Below the pieces are notes generated by a model. That model had not been told where the DNA came from. It did no database searches and was given only the letters and a program-made list of their open reading frames with translations. A program made the translations under genes and the position numbers. From the NCBI RefSeq assembly GCF_022129235.1, contig NZ_JADQAI010000005.1, forward strand, positions 123,502 to 187,501: a DNA stretch of 64,000 nt, given 5' to 3'. Positions 8,453 to 17,254 of the stretch are shown one piece after another. Every line of letters starts with the position of its first letter. The stretch's first letter is position 1. The DNA comes from Psychrobacter sp. Ps6. Lineage in GTDB: Bacteria; Pseudomonadota; Gammaproteobacteria; Pseudomonadales; Moraxellaceae.

Positions 8453-9066
8453 TAGAAAACTGAATTGATATTAAAGATGTTAGCGTTAAGCTATTTTGAA
8501 AATAAAAATGCTCATTTAAATATAGAAATGATATGACGCAGATTGATATTTATTCTTCTGCTAAAACCGTTGGTATGTTTTCGCATAATGTATATTATGT
8601 TAAATAAAGTCTATATGCTTTGGATATGCATGCACGCTTTTATTAATATTGATGTCTGGTTTTGAGCTGCTTTAATAAACACTCATGCATTTCATATCAT
8701 CCGCATATAAGATTAATAGAAAATACTGCACTTTCAATGCACTACTTTGTGATAGATTGTTCTTCTATTATGATAAACCATAAAATGACTTGATAGCATG
8801 GAGTTATCCAATGCGACCGATCAAAAGACTATCTGCCATAGATGGTCAGCTTGATTAGTTTGAGACAACCTAGAGTCTAAAGAGCCTGATGCACAGGCAA
8901 AATTTTATACTTAATCATTCAATGCTGATCTGGATACCGCCTGATCCATTTCGTAGTGTTGGTACGCATATTCGCCTCTCTTTTGAAGAGTATATGGCAA
9001 CAGGTGAAGTATAGATTCCAACCATAACAAGAGTGTTAAGAATAAAGATTACGCACGGACGATCAT
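8453..9066. other. Long AT-rich spacer with short broken frames
   Basis: No convincing gene is present. The best frames are an 18-codon frame starting near 8800 and a 41-codon frame at 8889-9014 whose end reads VGTHIRLSFEEYMATGEV, with AAAGAG just upstream. The latter has normal-looking composition and could be the tail of a decayed gene or a small gene, but I cannot assign it. Confidence 0.4.
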
Positions 9067-10032
9067 ATGACCCCTATATACACTGCACTGGCTGTACTGG
9101 TTACCTTTATCTGGGGTGTGAATTTCACCTTTATTGCATGGGGGCTAGAGAGTTTTCCGCCACTAATGCTCACGGCCCTACGCTTTTTCTTTACCGCCGT
9201 GCCGTTGGTGTTTTTTCTTAAACCGCCTACCTTTAACCGTACCTTACTCATCTATGCTATCGGTACCTTTGTCATGCAATATGCCTTTGTATTTACAGCC
9301 ATGCATCTAGGTGCGTCACCAGGTTTGACGGCATTGTTGCTACAAATGCAAATTTTTATCACTGTATTGTTGGCGTACTTTATCTTGAGCGAAGCAGTCA
9401 GTCGCATGCAAATCATCGGCATGTTGGTCGGAGTATTAGGCCTTAGCGTGATTGCGCTAAATCTTGGCGGAGATATGCCTGTGGCTGGATTTGTCTGCAT
9501 TTTGATTGCCGCAGTTGGTTGGAGCTTTGGTAACATTGCCTCCAAGCAAGCCTCAGCACAAGCGACCTTAAAAGCGGCACAACAAAAAACAGACGTGGCT
9601 GCTATCACACCTACCACTGGGAAAAACAAGACATCCGCTTTGTCTGCTCTTGCACTGGTAGCATGGGGCGGTCTCATTGCCTGCGTGATCTTAACTGTAT
9701 CTTCTCTTATGTTTGAGGCTGATGCATGGCAGCTGGCGACATTTACGGATGCATCGCTCAAATCTTGGCTATCACTTGGGTTTATCGTGTATATCTCAAC
9801 CCTAGTGGGCTTCGGACTCTGGGCACATCTACTCAGTCAAAATACTGCCTCCAAGGTTATGCCATTTGCTCTATTAGTGCCGGTATTCGGTATGACAACG
9901 TCCGTAGTGCTTACCGGCGAAGTTGTAACGTGGTGGAAAATGTTGGCAATGATATTGATATTGTCGGGGTTATTATTAGCAAACGTGAAATTTGGAATAA
10001 GGAAAAATCCTGCTCACAAATATGGGATGTGA
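9067..10032 (+). CDS. eamA: EamA/DMT-family exporter
   Basis: The 321-residue protein has about ten hydrophobic segments arranged as two EamA repeats (about 5-130 and 145-310). The opening segment VTFIWGVNFTFIAWGLESFP and the PPLMLTALRF motif closely follow E. coli EamA, which exports O-acetylserine and cysteine across the inner membrane. Specific to this copy is a hydrophilic Ala/Gln/Lys-rich insert between the repeats (about residues 167-195, ASAQATLKAAQQKTD and following). The substrate is therefore inferred from family resemblance only. A GGA-type site precedes ATG 9067. The gene stands alone, and its end lies only about 60 bases from a possible insertion-sequence remnant. Confidence 0.82.
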   Translation: MTPIYTALAVLVTFIWGVNFTFIAWGLESFPPLMLTALRFFFTAVPLVFFLKPPTFNRTLLIYAIGTFVMQYAFVFTAMHLGASPGLTALLLQMQIFITVLLAYFILSEAVSRMQIIGMLVGVLGLSVIALNLGGDMPVAGFVCILIAAVGWSFGNIASKQASAQATLKAAQQKTDVAAITPTTGKNKTSALSALALVAWGGLIACVILTVSSLMFEADAWQLATFTDASLKSWLSLGFIVYISTLVGFGLWAHLLSQNTASKVMPFALLVPVFGMTTSVVLTGEVVTWWKMLAMILILSGLLLANVKFGIRKNPAHKYGM

Positions 10033-10092
10033 CTGATATGACTGCCGACTTTGAATTGGACGCCTTGAAGACTCATCGCCGATACAATGAGT

Positions 10093-10190
10093 CTAGGGCG
10101 TGTCATCAATTAGCTCATTGACTCATTTAGCGGTCTTAAAATGGCTAAATTTTGCCAGATAAAGCTCAAGCTTTCTTGCGTTGTTGGCCT
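10093..10190. mobile_element. Possible insertion-sequence end remnant
   Basis: The motif CTAG followed by GGCGTGTCATCAATTAG (from 10093) looks like an IS5-group type terminus next to a CTAG-like target. The next 80 bases have no coding sense and end at the stop codon of the NADAR gene. No matching second end and no transposase were found in the window. The identification rests on pattern resemblance only. Confidence 0.28.
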
Positions 10191-10191
10191 A

Positions 10192-10926
10192 TCAAATCCA
10201 ACCTTCTTCCAAAAGATGCTCAGTATTACTGATTTTAAACTCAGTACATAAATCATAGAACGTCATTGGATCTTCAACATTATCGAGCATCTCACGTTTA
10301 TTGAGCGCCACAAATAACGCCAGTGCATAAGCCGCACTATGAATAGATTTTTTAGGATTAAAGGTAATATCAGTAAAGGCTTGATATTGCATCACTTCCT
10401 CATGTAGCTGAGGGTTTTGCTTTAGGGCATTCACATACAGCCAATCATAAAACACAGTCAACGGCTCCGTACCCCACTCCATACCAAAATAATTGTAGCC
10501 GATGAGCTCACCCGAGGTCATTAATCGCTCGTCCTTTCTGGCTTGTCTTGGCGGTGCTGTCAGTAAGTCAATGTAAGGGCCACCGTCTTCAAAAACCATA
10601 CTGGATTGAAAAGCATTTTCGACACTATATTGATTGCCATCATGCTCATCAGTGATTTTTAAGCTGAACGGACTCAGCGGAAAACTCAGCTTATTGCCAG
10701 ATTTACTGGATAATTCCAAAACATGGTTAAAGCCATACTTTTTGCGAATGACTTGATGCATATCATTGATAGATTTTTTCTTTTGTCTGGTCGCAAACCC
10801 CACATGCCGTTCAAATCTGACCATGTCTGTTTTTACTAGATTGTCACTGTTGACTCTAGGCATAAAGACAGGTCTGTGCTCTACAGCGTCTTGGCTTTTT
10901 GCCATAGAGTTGCTTCTTTGTTCCAT
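10192..10926 (-). CDS. DarT1-associated NADAR-type antitoxin, no toxin next to it
   Basis: The 244-residue protein matches the DarT1-associated NADAR antitoxin family (DUF6977) in layout: HRPVFMP near the start, LELSSKS, an ENAFQSSMVFEDGGPY motif, DERLMTSGELIGYNYFG and a conserved block FTDITFNPKKSIHSAAYALA. In characterised systems the NADAR protein removes ADP-ribose that the DarT1 toxin attaches to guanine in DNA. No DarT toxin gene is found on either side: downstream is a short spacer with a possible IS end, and upstream are 600 bases without a gene. The start at 10926 has AAGG nine bases upstream. The gene sits beside an integrase, consistent with a leftover of a mobile defence or phage-conflict module. 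Confidence 0.78.
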   Translation of the reverse strand: MEQRSNSMAKSQDAVEHRPVFMPRVNSDNLVKTDMVRFERHVGFATRQKKKSINDMHQVIRKKYGFNHVLELSSKSGNKLSFPLSPFSLKITDEHDGNQYSVENAFQSSMVFEDGGPYIDLLTAPPRQARKDERLMTSGELIGYNYFGMEWGTEPLTVFYDWLYVNALKQNPQLHEEVMQYQAFTDITFNPKKSIHSAAYALALFVALNKREMLDNVEDPMTFYDLCTEFKISNTEHLLEEGWI

Positions 10927-11600
10927 AACGATGTGCCTTATATCAATAGTTTTTTATAAATTTTCTTTCGCAGTTGATCTGGTCGCCAAATGGTAGCTGC
11001 TCACGCATTTTGACAGATACTGAACACCATCAGCGCTCGCGAGGCAGTTTATCTTATTATGCATCATTTATCTGCCCTATTTTAAATTTGCCAATAGACT
11101 TGCTGATTTTTGTTTTTATGAATACTTAGAAAATTAGCTTCTAGTCGTTTTACGTGCTTGCACTGATATTAGACCTTAAAATAGCACCTTCCAAATTTGC
11201 ATAGAACAGTACTATTACCCTGATTTTTATATTCTGTGCGCGTACGCGACCGTGTTTTTTATAATAAATCCGCGCTATCGCTTACCAAATGGACGATTCG
11301 CCTTATCAATCCCTCTAAGTATGTACCAAAATAATGAGCAAAAAACGATACTTGACCCAATAAGCGCATGGTCTACTCCTTATTTTCCCAAATATGCTAC
11401 AATTATCCCCAAGTGAGCCTTGGGGATAATTAGCACATAAATCCTTTTATATAAAAGGCCTGTAATATTATCATCATAAATATCGGTGTCCACATCAGTG
11501 TCCAAATACTCTTTGGCTCTTTATATAGGGGTATTTTCATAAGTTATCGAATTTGCATAAACCATCACGCATTTGCCTCATAAAAATTACGGATAAGAAT
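10927..11600. other. Spacer upstream of the integrase, no gene
   Basis: The interval is AT-rich. A 36-codon minus-strand frame beginning near 11065 has no recognised similarity. A candidate extended -10 (TGC TACAAT, ending at 11403) lies directly against the palindrome at 11401-11431 and could drive the integrase. No tRNA gene or clear attachment repeat was seen. Confidence 0.45.
11401..11431. promoter_or_regulatory. Perfect 13-bp inverted repeat at the likely integrase promoter
   Basis: AATTATCCCCAAG (11401-11413) and its exact complement (11419-11431) flank five bases. It overlaps the probable -10 at 11398-11403. There is no T run after it, so an operator or 5' leader hairpin fits better than a terminator. 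Confidence 0.6.
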
Positions 11601-12866
11601 ATGGCTGTCGACAATATAAATGATATCAACAAACTTGAATGTCGAGATAAGGACTACTCGGTCAGTGTCTCAGGTATCGCGGGTTTGAGTCTACGTGTCT
11701 ATCCAAACGGTAAAAAAGAATACTACCTGCGCTACTCTCATCCACATATCGATGGTAAGCGACCTAGAATGATGCTCGGCAAGGTTGAGGACATCAGTTT
11801 ATATGAGGTCAAGTATAAAGCAGAGACCATACTTAATACGGTCGCAAACGGCTCTGACCCCAAAGCCATACAGCAAAAAGAACAAGTGAATAAGTATGCT
11901 CACCTAAAGAACGCCACGTTCGCTGACATTGCGCAAGCATGGCGAGATCACAAAACATCTAGTCGTCAGCAAAGCAAATCGAAAAAGCCTGCGTTTAGTG
12001 AGTCGACACTCAAATTTTGGGATTTATGCTTGGGATACATGTGCCAAAACATTGGCGATTTAAGGATGAATGATATTACCAGTGAGATGATATTAAGTGT
12101 GTGTGAAGCAATCCAACATAATGAAAATCAAGCGACATTCGTTGGTGCCAGCACTCGACTTTATACGGAAAAAGTATTTTCATTCGCCGTCGCACGAGGA
12201 TTATGCGATAAAAATGTAGCGATTGACACCCGTGGCGAGCTGGCACCAGCTGGCTCAGGCAATCACTTGCCAGCCATTACCAAACCGGATCAGTTTGCGA
12301 CGCTTTTACATGATATGTCCAATTTCAAAGGGGCAAGCAAGCTCACATTAGAAGCCATGAATTTACTGCCTTATGTATTTGTCCGTAGTATTGATTTACG
12401 CTCGATGCGCTGGCAGGATATCGATTGGGATAATAATACATGGGCGTTCTCCCCGACCAAAGGCGAAGGTCGCGACGATATGGTCTCGCACTTAGTCGTG
12501 CCATTAGCCACGCAAGTGATTGCGCGATTACGAAATATTCAGTCTATCACAGGCCATAAAGAGTATGTCTTTGCCTCAATGCGTGGTTCAAGCAATGCTT
12601 ATATCAGTAAAGCGACACTGGTACAGATATTTCACCGGCTTGGATACAAAGACGTGCAATGTGCGCATGGCTTTCGTGCATCGGCCAAAACCTTGCTCAT
12701 GGAACAGCCTGAGCTACGCTACTCAGACGTCGTCACAGAGTTACAGTTAGGCCACAGAATCAAAGATACACATGGCGGGGCTTATAACAGACTCGATGAG
12801 ATAGATACTAGGATACGAATGATGCAAGATTGGGCGGATTATATAGATAAGCTTCGGAGTTGTTAG
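11601..12866 (+). CDS. Tyrosine recombinase, P4-type integrase
   Basis: The 421-residue protein has the P4-integrase arrangement: an N-terminal arm-binding domain (LSLRVYPNGKKEYYLRY, GKRPRMMLGKV), a central SAM-like core-binding domain (about 110-200) and a C-terminal catalytic domain. The catalytic residues are visible: Arg in VRSIDLRSMRW, Lys in SPTKGEG, His-x-x-Arg in HGFRAS, a second His in LGHRIKD and the nucleophile Tyr in GGAYNR. It cuts and rejoins DNA at attachment sites. I choose ATG 11601 because it gives the usual short family N-terminus and follows GGATAAG; a TTG at 11553 would add 16 residues. No associated prophage genes follow, so the element it belonged to is probably decayed or reduced to this patch. 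Confidence 0.9.
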   Translation: MAVDNINDINKLECRDKDYSVSVSGIAGLSLRVYPNGKKEYYLRYSHPHIDGKRPRMMLGKVEDISLYEVKYKAETILNTVANGSDPKAIQQKEQVNKYAHLKNATFADIAQAWRDHKTSSRQQSKSKKPAFSESTLKFWDLCLGYMCQNIGDLRMNDITSEMILSVCEAIQHNENQATFVGASTRLYTEKVFSFAVARGLCDKNVAIDTRGELAPAGSGNHLPAITKPDQFATLLHDMSNFKGASKLTLEAMNLLPYVFVRSIDLRSMRWQDIDWDNNTWAFSPTKGEGRDDMVSHLVVPLATQVIARLRNIQSITGHKEYVFASMRGSSNAYISKATLVQIFHRLGYKDVQCAHGFRASAKTLLMEQPELRYSDVVTELQLGHRIKDTHGGAYNRLDEIDTRIRMMQDWADYIDKLRSC

Positions 12867-12908
12867 AAAGTTATTTTAGAGCTAAAAACCATATCTGGCT
12901 GCGCTTAT

Positions 12909-13706
12909 TTATGATTCTTTAAAATGTATTTTGCGAAAGCTCACAGGGGACATGCCAGTAAATTGCTTAAACTGTCGACTAAAAGCACTATGGTCTCCAT
13001 AACCACAATTCAAAGAGATTTGAGTCACGGTCAATTTATGATTGGCCAATAATCGAATGGCATGCTCTAGACGCATTTTTTGTACAAACTGAATAGGCGA
13101 CATATTTAGTACGGCTTTAAACGTACGCTCTAGCTGTGATTGACTCAGATTTGCCAGTTTGGCTAATTGGACGATATGAATTTTTTGATCAAGATGATCT
13201 CGTACATACTGAGCCACGCTTGCCAGCCGAGCGTGCTTACGCAGTATCCGCTCGTTATCCTCATCAATATCTACGGATATACCTACCATCGCTACAATAT
13301 AATTTTCTATATCATAGACGGGGATTTTTTGCGTGATACACCATCCCAGCTGGCCTGATGCATAGCTATGAAGCTCTAGCTTATCCACGATATCTCTACC
13401 CTCTTTTAAGACTTTCAAATCCTGATTGAGATAATCCTTGCCTTGAGAACTCAAAAAAACTTGCTCGGGTGTCAGGCCTATTAGTGCTTGTTTATTCTTA
13501 AACCCACTGCGTTTGATGAGCGTTCTATTGACGAGTCGATAGCAGGCTTTATCGTCTTTCACAAAAAACACCACATTCGTCATCGTATCAAACAGAGGCA
13601 TCAATAAGGATATATTCCCCGCAAACTCATCAAAAGTGGCGGGTCGATAAGTCTGTAGGTGCTTTGCTAGTCGCCTTGTTGGGGCATCTAATACTAACGG
13701 CCTCAT
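12909..13706 (-). CDS. AraC-family regulator with PAS-like sensor domain
   Basis: The 265-residue protein has a PAS-like N-terminal domain (about 30-150; VVFFVKDDKACYRLVNRTL is typical of PAS) and a C-terminal AraC double helix-turn-helix (about 165-260) with ISLNCGYGDHSAFSRQFK and TGMSPVSFRK signatures. It is divergent from the 4-hydroxyproline genes with about 230 bp between starts, so it probably activates them in response to a pathway ligand. That role is inferred from position. The start at ATG 13706 is preferred; an in-frame ATG at 13727 would add seven residues and has a GAG almost touching it. Confidence 0.85.
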   Translation of the reverse strand: MRPLVLDAPTRRLAKHLQTYRPATFDEFAGNISLLMPLFDTMTNVVFFVKDDKACYRLVNRTLIKRSGFKNKQALIGLTPEQVFLSSQGKDYLNQDLKVLKEGRDIVDKLELHSYASGQLGWCITQKIPVYDIENYIVAMVGISVDIDEDNERILRKHARLASVAQYVRDHLDQKIHIVQLAKLANLSQSQLERTFKAVLNMSPIQFVQKMRLEHAIRLLANHKLTVTQISLNCGYGDHSAFSRQFKQFTGMSPVSFRKIHFKES

Positions 13707-13938
13707 GGTGATATTTCCATATAGCATCTCAAATTTGGCATTGAGTGGTTGGTGATTTTAGGAGCTACCTCACCTTTATACTCCGATATGTCTGTATAAC
13801 CTGTGCAGAAATGCGCATTTATTCATGTAAAAACATCAAGACTGCTTTTCTGAAAAACGTCATTCTATATTTACGCTTTGTTCATTTACGAATAACGCTG
13901 ACAGTATATTAACTCACGGATGAATCAGGTAGGCAGTC
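13707..13938. promoter_or_regulatory. Divergent control region of the hydroxyproline cluster
   Basis: This spacer separates the AraC regulator from the epimerase and must hold both promoters and the activator site. I do not see a convincing repeated binding motif by eye. Confidence 0.4.
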
Positions 13939-14928
13939 ATGTTTGATACGCTTTTCACTCTTAAGATTATTGATTCGCATACTGGCGGTGAACCTACTCG
14001 TATGGTGTATGCAGGATTTCCTGAGCTTATTGGACAAACTATTCAAGAAAAACTTCAAGACTTCAAAAAGAATTTCGATCATTTGCGTCGAAGCATTATT
14101 TTAGAACCTCGTGGTAATGATGTGCTTGTCGGAGCGCTTTTGTGCCCGCCTTCTGATCCTCGTGCCACGGCTGGCGTGATCTTCTTTAATAATCATGGCT
14201 ATTTAGGTATGTGTGGCCATGGCACTATCGGCGTTATTGCATCTCTAGCTTATCAACAAAAAATAACCGCTGGTGATCACTATCTAGAAACAAGCGTAGG
14301 CCTAGTTAAAGCAACCTTGCATGATGATGGTAGTTGTAGCGTCCAGAATGTCCCCTCTTATCGCTACCAAAAACAAACAGAAGTTCAAGTACCCGATATT
14401 GGTCCTATCTATGGCGATATCGCTTGGGGCGGTAATTGGTTTTTCTTAGTCAACGATCATAAACAAGCTATTGAAGCTAATAATGTTAAGGCGCTTACTC
14501 AATTTAGCATACAGATTAAGGAAGCACTTCATAAGTCTGGAATAACGGGTGCTAACAATGGCGAAATTGATCATATAGAACTGTTTGGCAAGAGCGATCT
14601 CGCCGGCACTAACAGCAAAAACTTCGTATTATGCCCTGGATCTGCCTATGATCGCTCTCCTTGTGGTACTGGCACCAGTGCCAAATTGGCTTGCTTGGCC
14701 GCAGACAATGTACTCGCACCTGGTGAGACTTGGTATCAGCAAAGCATCATTGGCAGTATCTTTAGTGCCAGCTATCAGCCTATTGATGTACTTAATAATC
14801 ATAGCTCTCTTCATAATAATTCTATCAATACTATTATACCCACGATCCGAGGGTACGCCTATGTATGTGCAGAGACCTCTCTCATCGTTCAAGATAGCGA
14901 TCCGTTCAAATGGGGTGTTTCTCTATAA
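13939..14928 (+). CDS. lhpA: 4-hydroxyproline 2-epimerase (proline racemase family)
   Basis: The 329-residue protein interconverts trans-4-hydroxy-L-proline and cis-4-hydroxy-D-proline, the first step of hydroxyproline breakdown. Both catalytic cysteines are present: Cys92 in GMCGHGTIG and Cys242 in [12 protein letters not shown]. The second cysteine argues against the related trans-3-hydroxyproline dehydratases, which carry Thr there. The opening [11 protein letters not shown] is also typical. It is the first gene of a five-gene plus-strand run with gaps of 50-95 bases, and the next three genes supply the rest of the pathway. Discrimination from a true proline racemase rests mainly on this neighbourhood. 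Confidence 0.88.
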   Translation: MFDTLFTLKIIDSHTGGEPTRMVYAGFPELIGQTIQEKLQDFKKNFDHLRRSIILEPRGNDVLVGALLCPPSDPRATAGVIFFNNHGYLGMCGHGTIGVIASLAYQQKITAGDHYLETSVGLVKATLHDDGSCSVQNVPSYRYQKQTEVQVPDIGPIYGDIAWGGNWFFLVNDHKQAIEANNVKALTQFSIQIKEALHKSGITGANNGEIDHIELFGKSDLAGTNSKNFVLCPGSAYDRSPCGTGTSAKLACLAADNVLAPGETWYQQSIIGSIFSASYQPIDVLNNHSSLHNNSINTIIPTIRGYAYVCAETSLIVQDSDPFKWGVSL

Positions 14929-14997
14929 ACACCAGTTTATAGAGCTTCTAGGAAATAACCAACCATTGCTCAGTAATGTCAGAAAAGCGAGACTATC

Positions 14998-16245
14998 ATG
15001 GACACACAAGTGTTTGATATATATATCATCGGTGGTGGCATTATCGGGCTATGTGCTGCGGTTACTCTACAGTCTCGCGGGGTAAAAGTTGCGATTTTGG
15101 AAGCGGATAAAATCGGTCGCGGTGCAACTTATGGCAACGCAGGTCACATTGCCACTGAACAGGTTTTCCCTATCGCTGATGCCAGTATCTTACGACATGT
15201 TCCTGCCATGCTACTCAATCCTGAAGGACCTCTGCGTATAGATTGGCGCTACCTTCCACGCTTAGCACCATGGGCCTTCCAACTATTGCTTAATATGCGT
15301 ACCGAACCATTTGTACGCAGTCACCAAGCGCTTTTGGCATTAAATGCACAGAGCCTTCAAGCTTGGCAAGATTTTGCCAAAGAGTGGCAGTTACGTTCTT
15401 GGGTACAAATACAAGGATCTGTATTAACCGCAGAGACACCCAACAGTCTAAAAGTTCTGACTGAACATGGTCAACGCTTAAACAGTTTAGGTGTCTCTAA
15501 CAGCCTACTCTCACAGTCAGTACTGACAGATCTTGAGCCTACATTAAAAGACAATCAACTGGGTGCTTTGTTTTTTCCAGAGACAGGCCATATCACCAAT
15601 ATAGAAGCTATTACCCATAAATTAAGCACTATTTTTAGATCGCTTGGTGGTCAAATTTATGAAAATTGCCGTGTTCTGAGTGCAGAAGTAACGACTGATG
15701 GTATTCGTCTGACGACAACACAAAAGCAGCTTTATGCCAGCAAAGTTATGCTCGCAGCAGGGGCGCACTCTAAAGCTTTAGCCAAACAGCTCACAGGCAT
15801 CTCAGTACCAATGGATACCGAGCGAGGCTATCACCTGATGCTCCCTAACGAAAGTCAGCGTTTCAACATCCCTATTTCCAGTATGGATCGCCGCTTTATT
15901 ATGACACCAATGGAAAAAGGGCTGCGTCTGGCTGGCACTGTAGAGTATGCAGGGCTTGAAGCACCAGCCAATATGAACCGTGCCCACATGTTATTGAAAC
16001 AAGCACAAGCCATGCTAAAAATCCCACTAAATAGTGAAGATAGTATGCCGTGGATGGGATTTAGACCCTCTACCGCAGACTCATTACCCGTCATAGATAG
16101 ACAAAAATCTGTTTTTTTAAACTTTGGGCATCAGCATTTGGGATTGACCCAAGCTGTCATCAGTGCACAGGTTATCACCGCATTGTATTTTGGCGATAAC
16201 CCCACTGTAGACCCGACTGCTTATCGATTGGATCGCTTTAGATAA
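14998..16245 (+). CDS. FAD-dependent D-hydroxyproline dehydrogenase (DadA-like)
   Basis: The 415-residue protein has the dinucleotide-binding motif GGGIIG near its start (IYIIGGGIIGLCAAVTL), a second FAD contact GATYGNAGHI and a C-terminal FAD-binding part (NFGHQHLGLTQA). It belongs to the DadA/glycine oxidase-like amine oxidoreductases. In this operon the expected reaction is oxidation of cis-4-hydroxy-D-proline to pyrroline-4-hydroxy-2-carboxylate. This single-chain form differs from the multi-subunit Pseudomonas enzyme. Family membership is clear; the substrate is inferred from the operon. Confidence 0.85.
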   Translation: MDTQVFDIYIIGGGIIGLCAAVTLQSRGVKVAILEADKIGRGATYGNAGHIATEQVFPIADASILRHVPAMLLNPEGPLRIDWRYLPRLAPWAFQLLLNMRTEPFVRSHQALLALNAQSLQAWQDFAKEWQLRSWVQIQGSVLTAETPNSLKVLTEHGQRLNSLGVSNSLLSQSVLTDLEPTLKDNQLGALFFPETGHITNIEAITHKLSTIFRSLGGQIYENCRVLSAEVTTDGIRLTTTQKQLYASKVMLAAGAHSKALAKQLTGISVPMDTERGYHLMLPNESQRFNIPISSMDRRFIMTPMEKGLRLAGTVEYAGLEAPANMNRAHMLLKQAQAMLKIPLNSEDSMPWMGFRPSTADSLPVIDRQKSVFLNFGHQHLGLTQAVISAQVITALYFGDNPTVDPTAYRLDRFR

Positions 16246-16339
16246 AAAACTCTCACCTCTATGAACACTCATAGAACCAACCATGCCGCTAATAGCCAAC
16301 GGTTTGCTAACGGCTTTTATTTCAAATAAGGATATTCAT

Positions 16340-17203
16340 ATGAACATTCATGGCGTTTTAGTCCCTATCGTGACTCCTTTTACTGCCAACGGCGAGGTTG
16401 ATACCCAAACACTGACCGAGCTTGTCAATGTCTTTGTAGAAAAGGGTGTGACTGGTATTGTCGCTTGTGGTACCACGGGTGAGTATTACACTTTCTCGCC
16501 TGCAGAGCGCGAACTGGTTTTGACCACTATCGCTGACGCTGCTAAAGGCAAAGTCACTCTGATTGCAGGTATCAACAGTTTATCAACCAATCATTCTATC
16601 GAGCTTGCCCATCAAGCCAAAAAATTGGGTTATGACGGCCTGATGCTATCTGCCAATCCTTATAGCCTACCAGACCAAGAAGGTATTATTGCGCACTTTG
16701 AAACCGTCGCTGATGCCACTAACCTACCTATCGTTATGTACAATTTTCCAGCACGCGTCGGTGTAAGCATTGAATTTGAAACCGTCGCACATTTATCCAA
16801 GCATCCCAATATTGTAGGCGTCAAGGAGAGCAGTGGCGATTTTAGTCATGCATTACGTATGCTGCAGGCTAATTTTGAAGACTTTGAAGTGGTTTGTGGT
16901 TGTGACGACCAACCCGTAGATTTTTTCTTTTGGGGTGCTAAGAGCTGGATCGCTGGTGCAGCCAACGTATTTCCAGCCGAGCAAGTGGCACTGTTTGAAG
17001 CCACCCAAAAAGGCGATTGGAATCGTGCTAAAGAGCTGATGACAGCCATGTATCCTGCCATCCACTCTATGGAGTCTGGGAACTATAACCAAAAAGCCAA
17101 AGCAGGCTGCGTCAATGGCAACATCAATGTTGGGTCGGTGCGTCTACCGTTGACTGATATGTCGAGTGAAGAGACTCAGTCATTTTTAGCCATGCTGTTT
17201 TAA
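16340..17203 (+). CDS. lhpC: Pyrroline-4-hydroxy-2-carboxylate deaminase (DapA family)
   Basis: The 287-residue protein is a dihydrodipicolinate synthase-type TIM barrel. Visible motifs are PIVTPFT, the GTTGEYYT loop, the catalytic Tyr in VMYNFPARVG and the Schiff-base Lys in GVKESSGD. In the pathway it converts pyrroline-4-hydroxy-2-carboxylate to 2-oxoglutarate semialdehyde and ammonia. I choose ATG 16340, preceded by AAGGAT, over an in-frame upstream ATG at 16283 that lacks such a site. DapA itself would be an alternative from sequence alone, but it lies between an oxidoreductase and a semialdehyde dehydrogenase. Confidence 0.87.
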   Translation: MNIHGVLVPIVTPFTANGEVDTQTLTELVNVFVEKGVTGIVACGTTGEYYTFSPAERELVLTTIADAAKGKVTLIAGINSLSTNHSIELAHQAKKLGYDGLMLSANPYSLPDQEGIIAHFETVADATNLPIVMYNFPARVGVSIEFETVAHLSKHPNIVGVKESSGDFSHALRMLQANFEDFEVVCGCDDQPVDFFFWGAKSWIAGAANVFPAEQVALFEATQKGDWNRAKELMTAMYPAIHSMESGNYNQKAKAGCVNGNINVGSVRLPLTDMSSEETQSFLAMLF

Positions 17204-17254
17204 TACATCGCGCCATCGTTATCGTTTTCACCACTATATAAAAAGGACTACCTA

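Noticed and set aside
9252-9761. 169-residue minus-strand frame inside eamA
   Set aside because: It is the antisense shadow of the exporter gene; its Ala/Thr-rich composition follows the overlying codons.
11433-11600. tRNA gene serving as integrase attachment site
   Set aside because: No cloverleaf, T-loop motif or CCA-end sequence was found next to the integrase.
13939-14928. trans-3-hydroxyproline dehydratase
   Set aside because: The second catalytic residue is Cys242 rather than Thr, and the neighbours encode the 4-hydroxyproline route.
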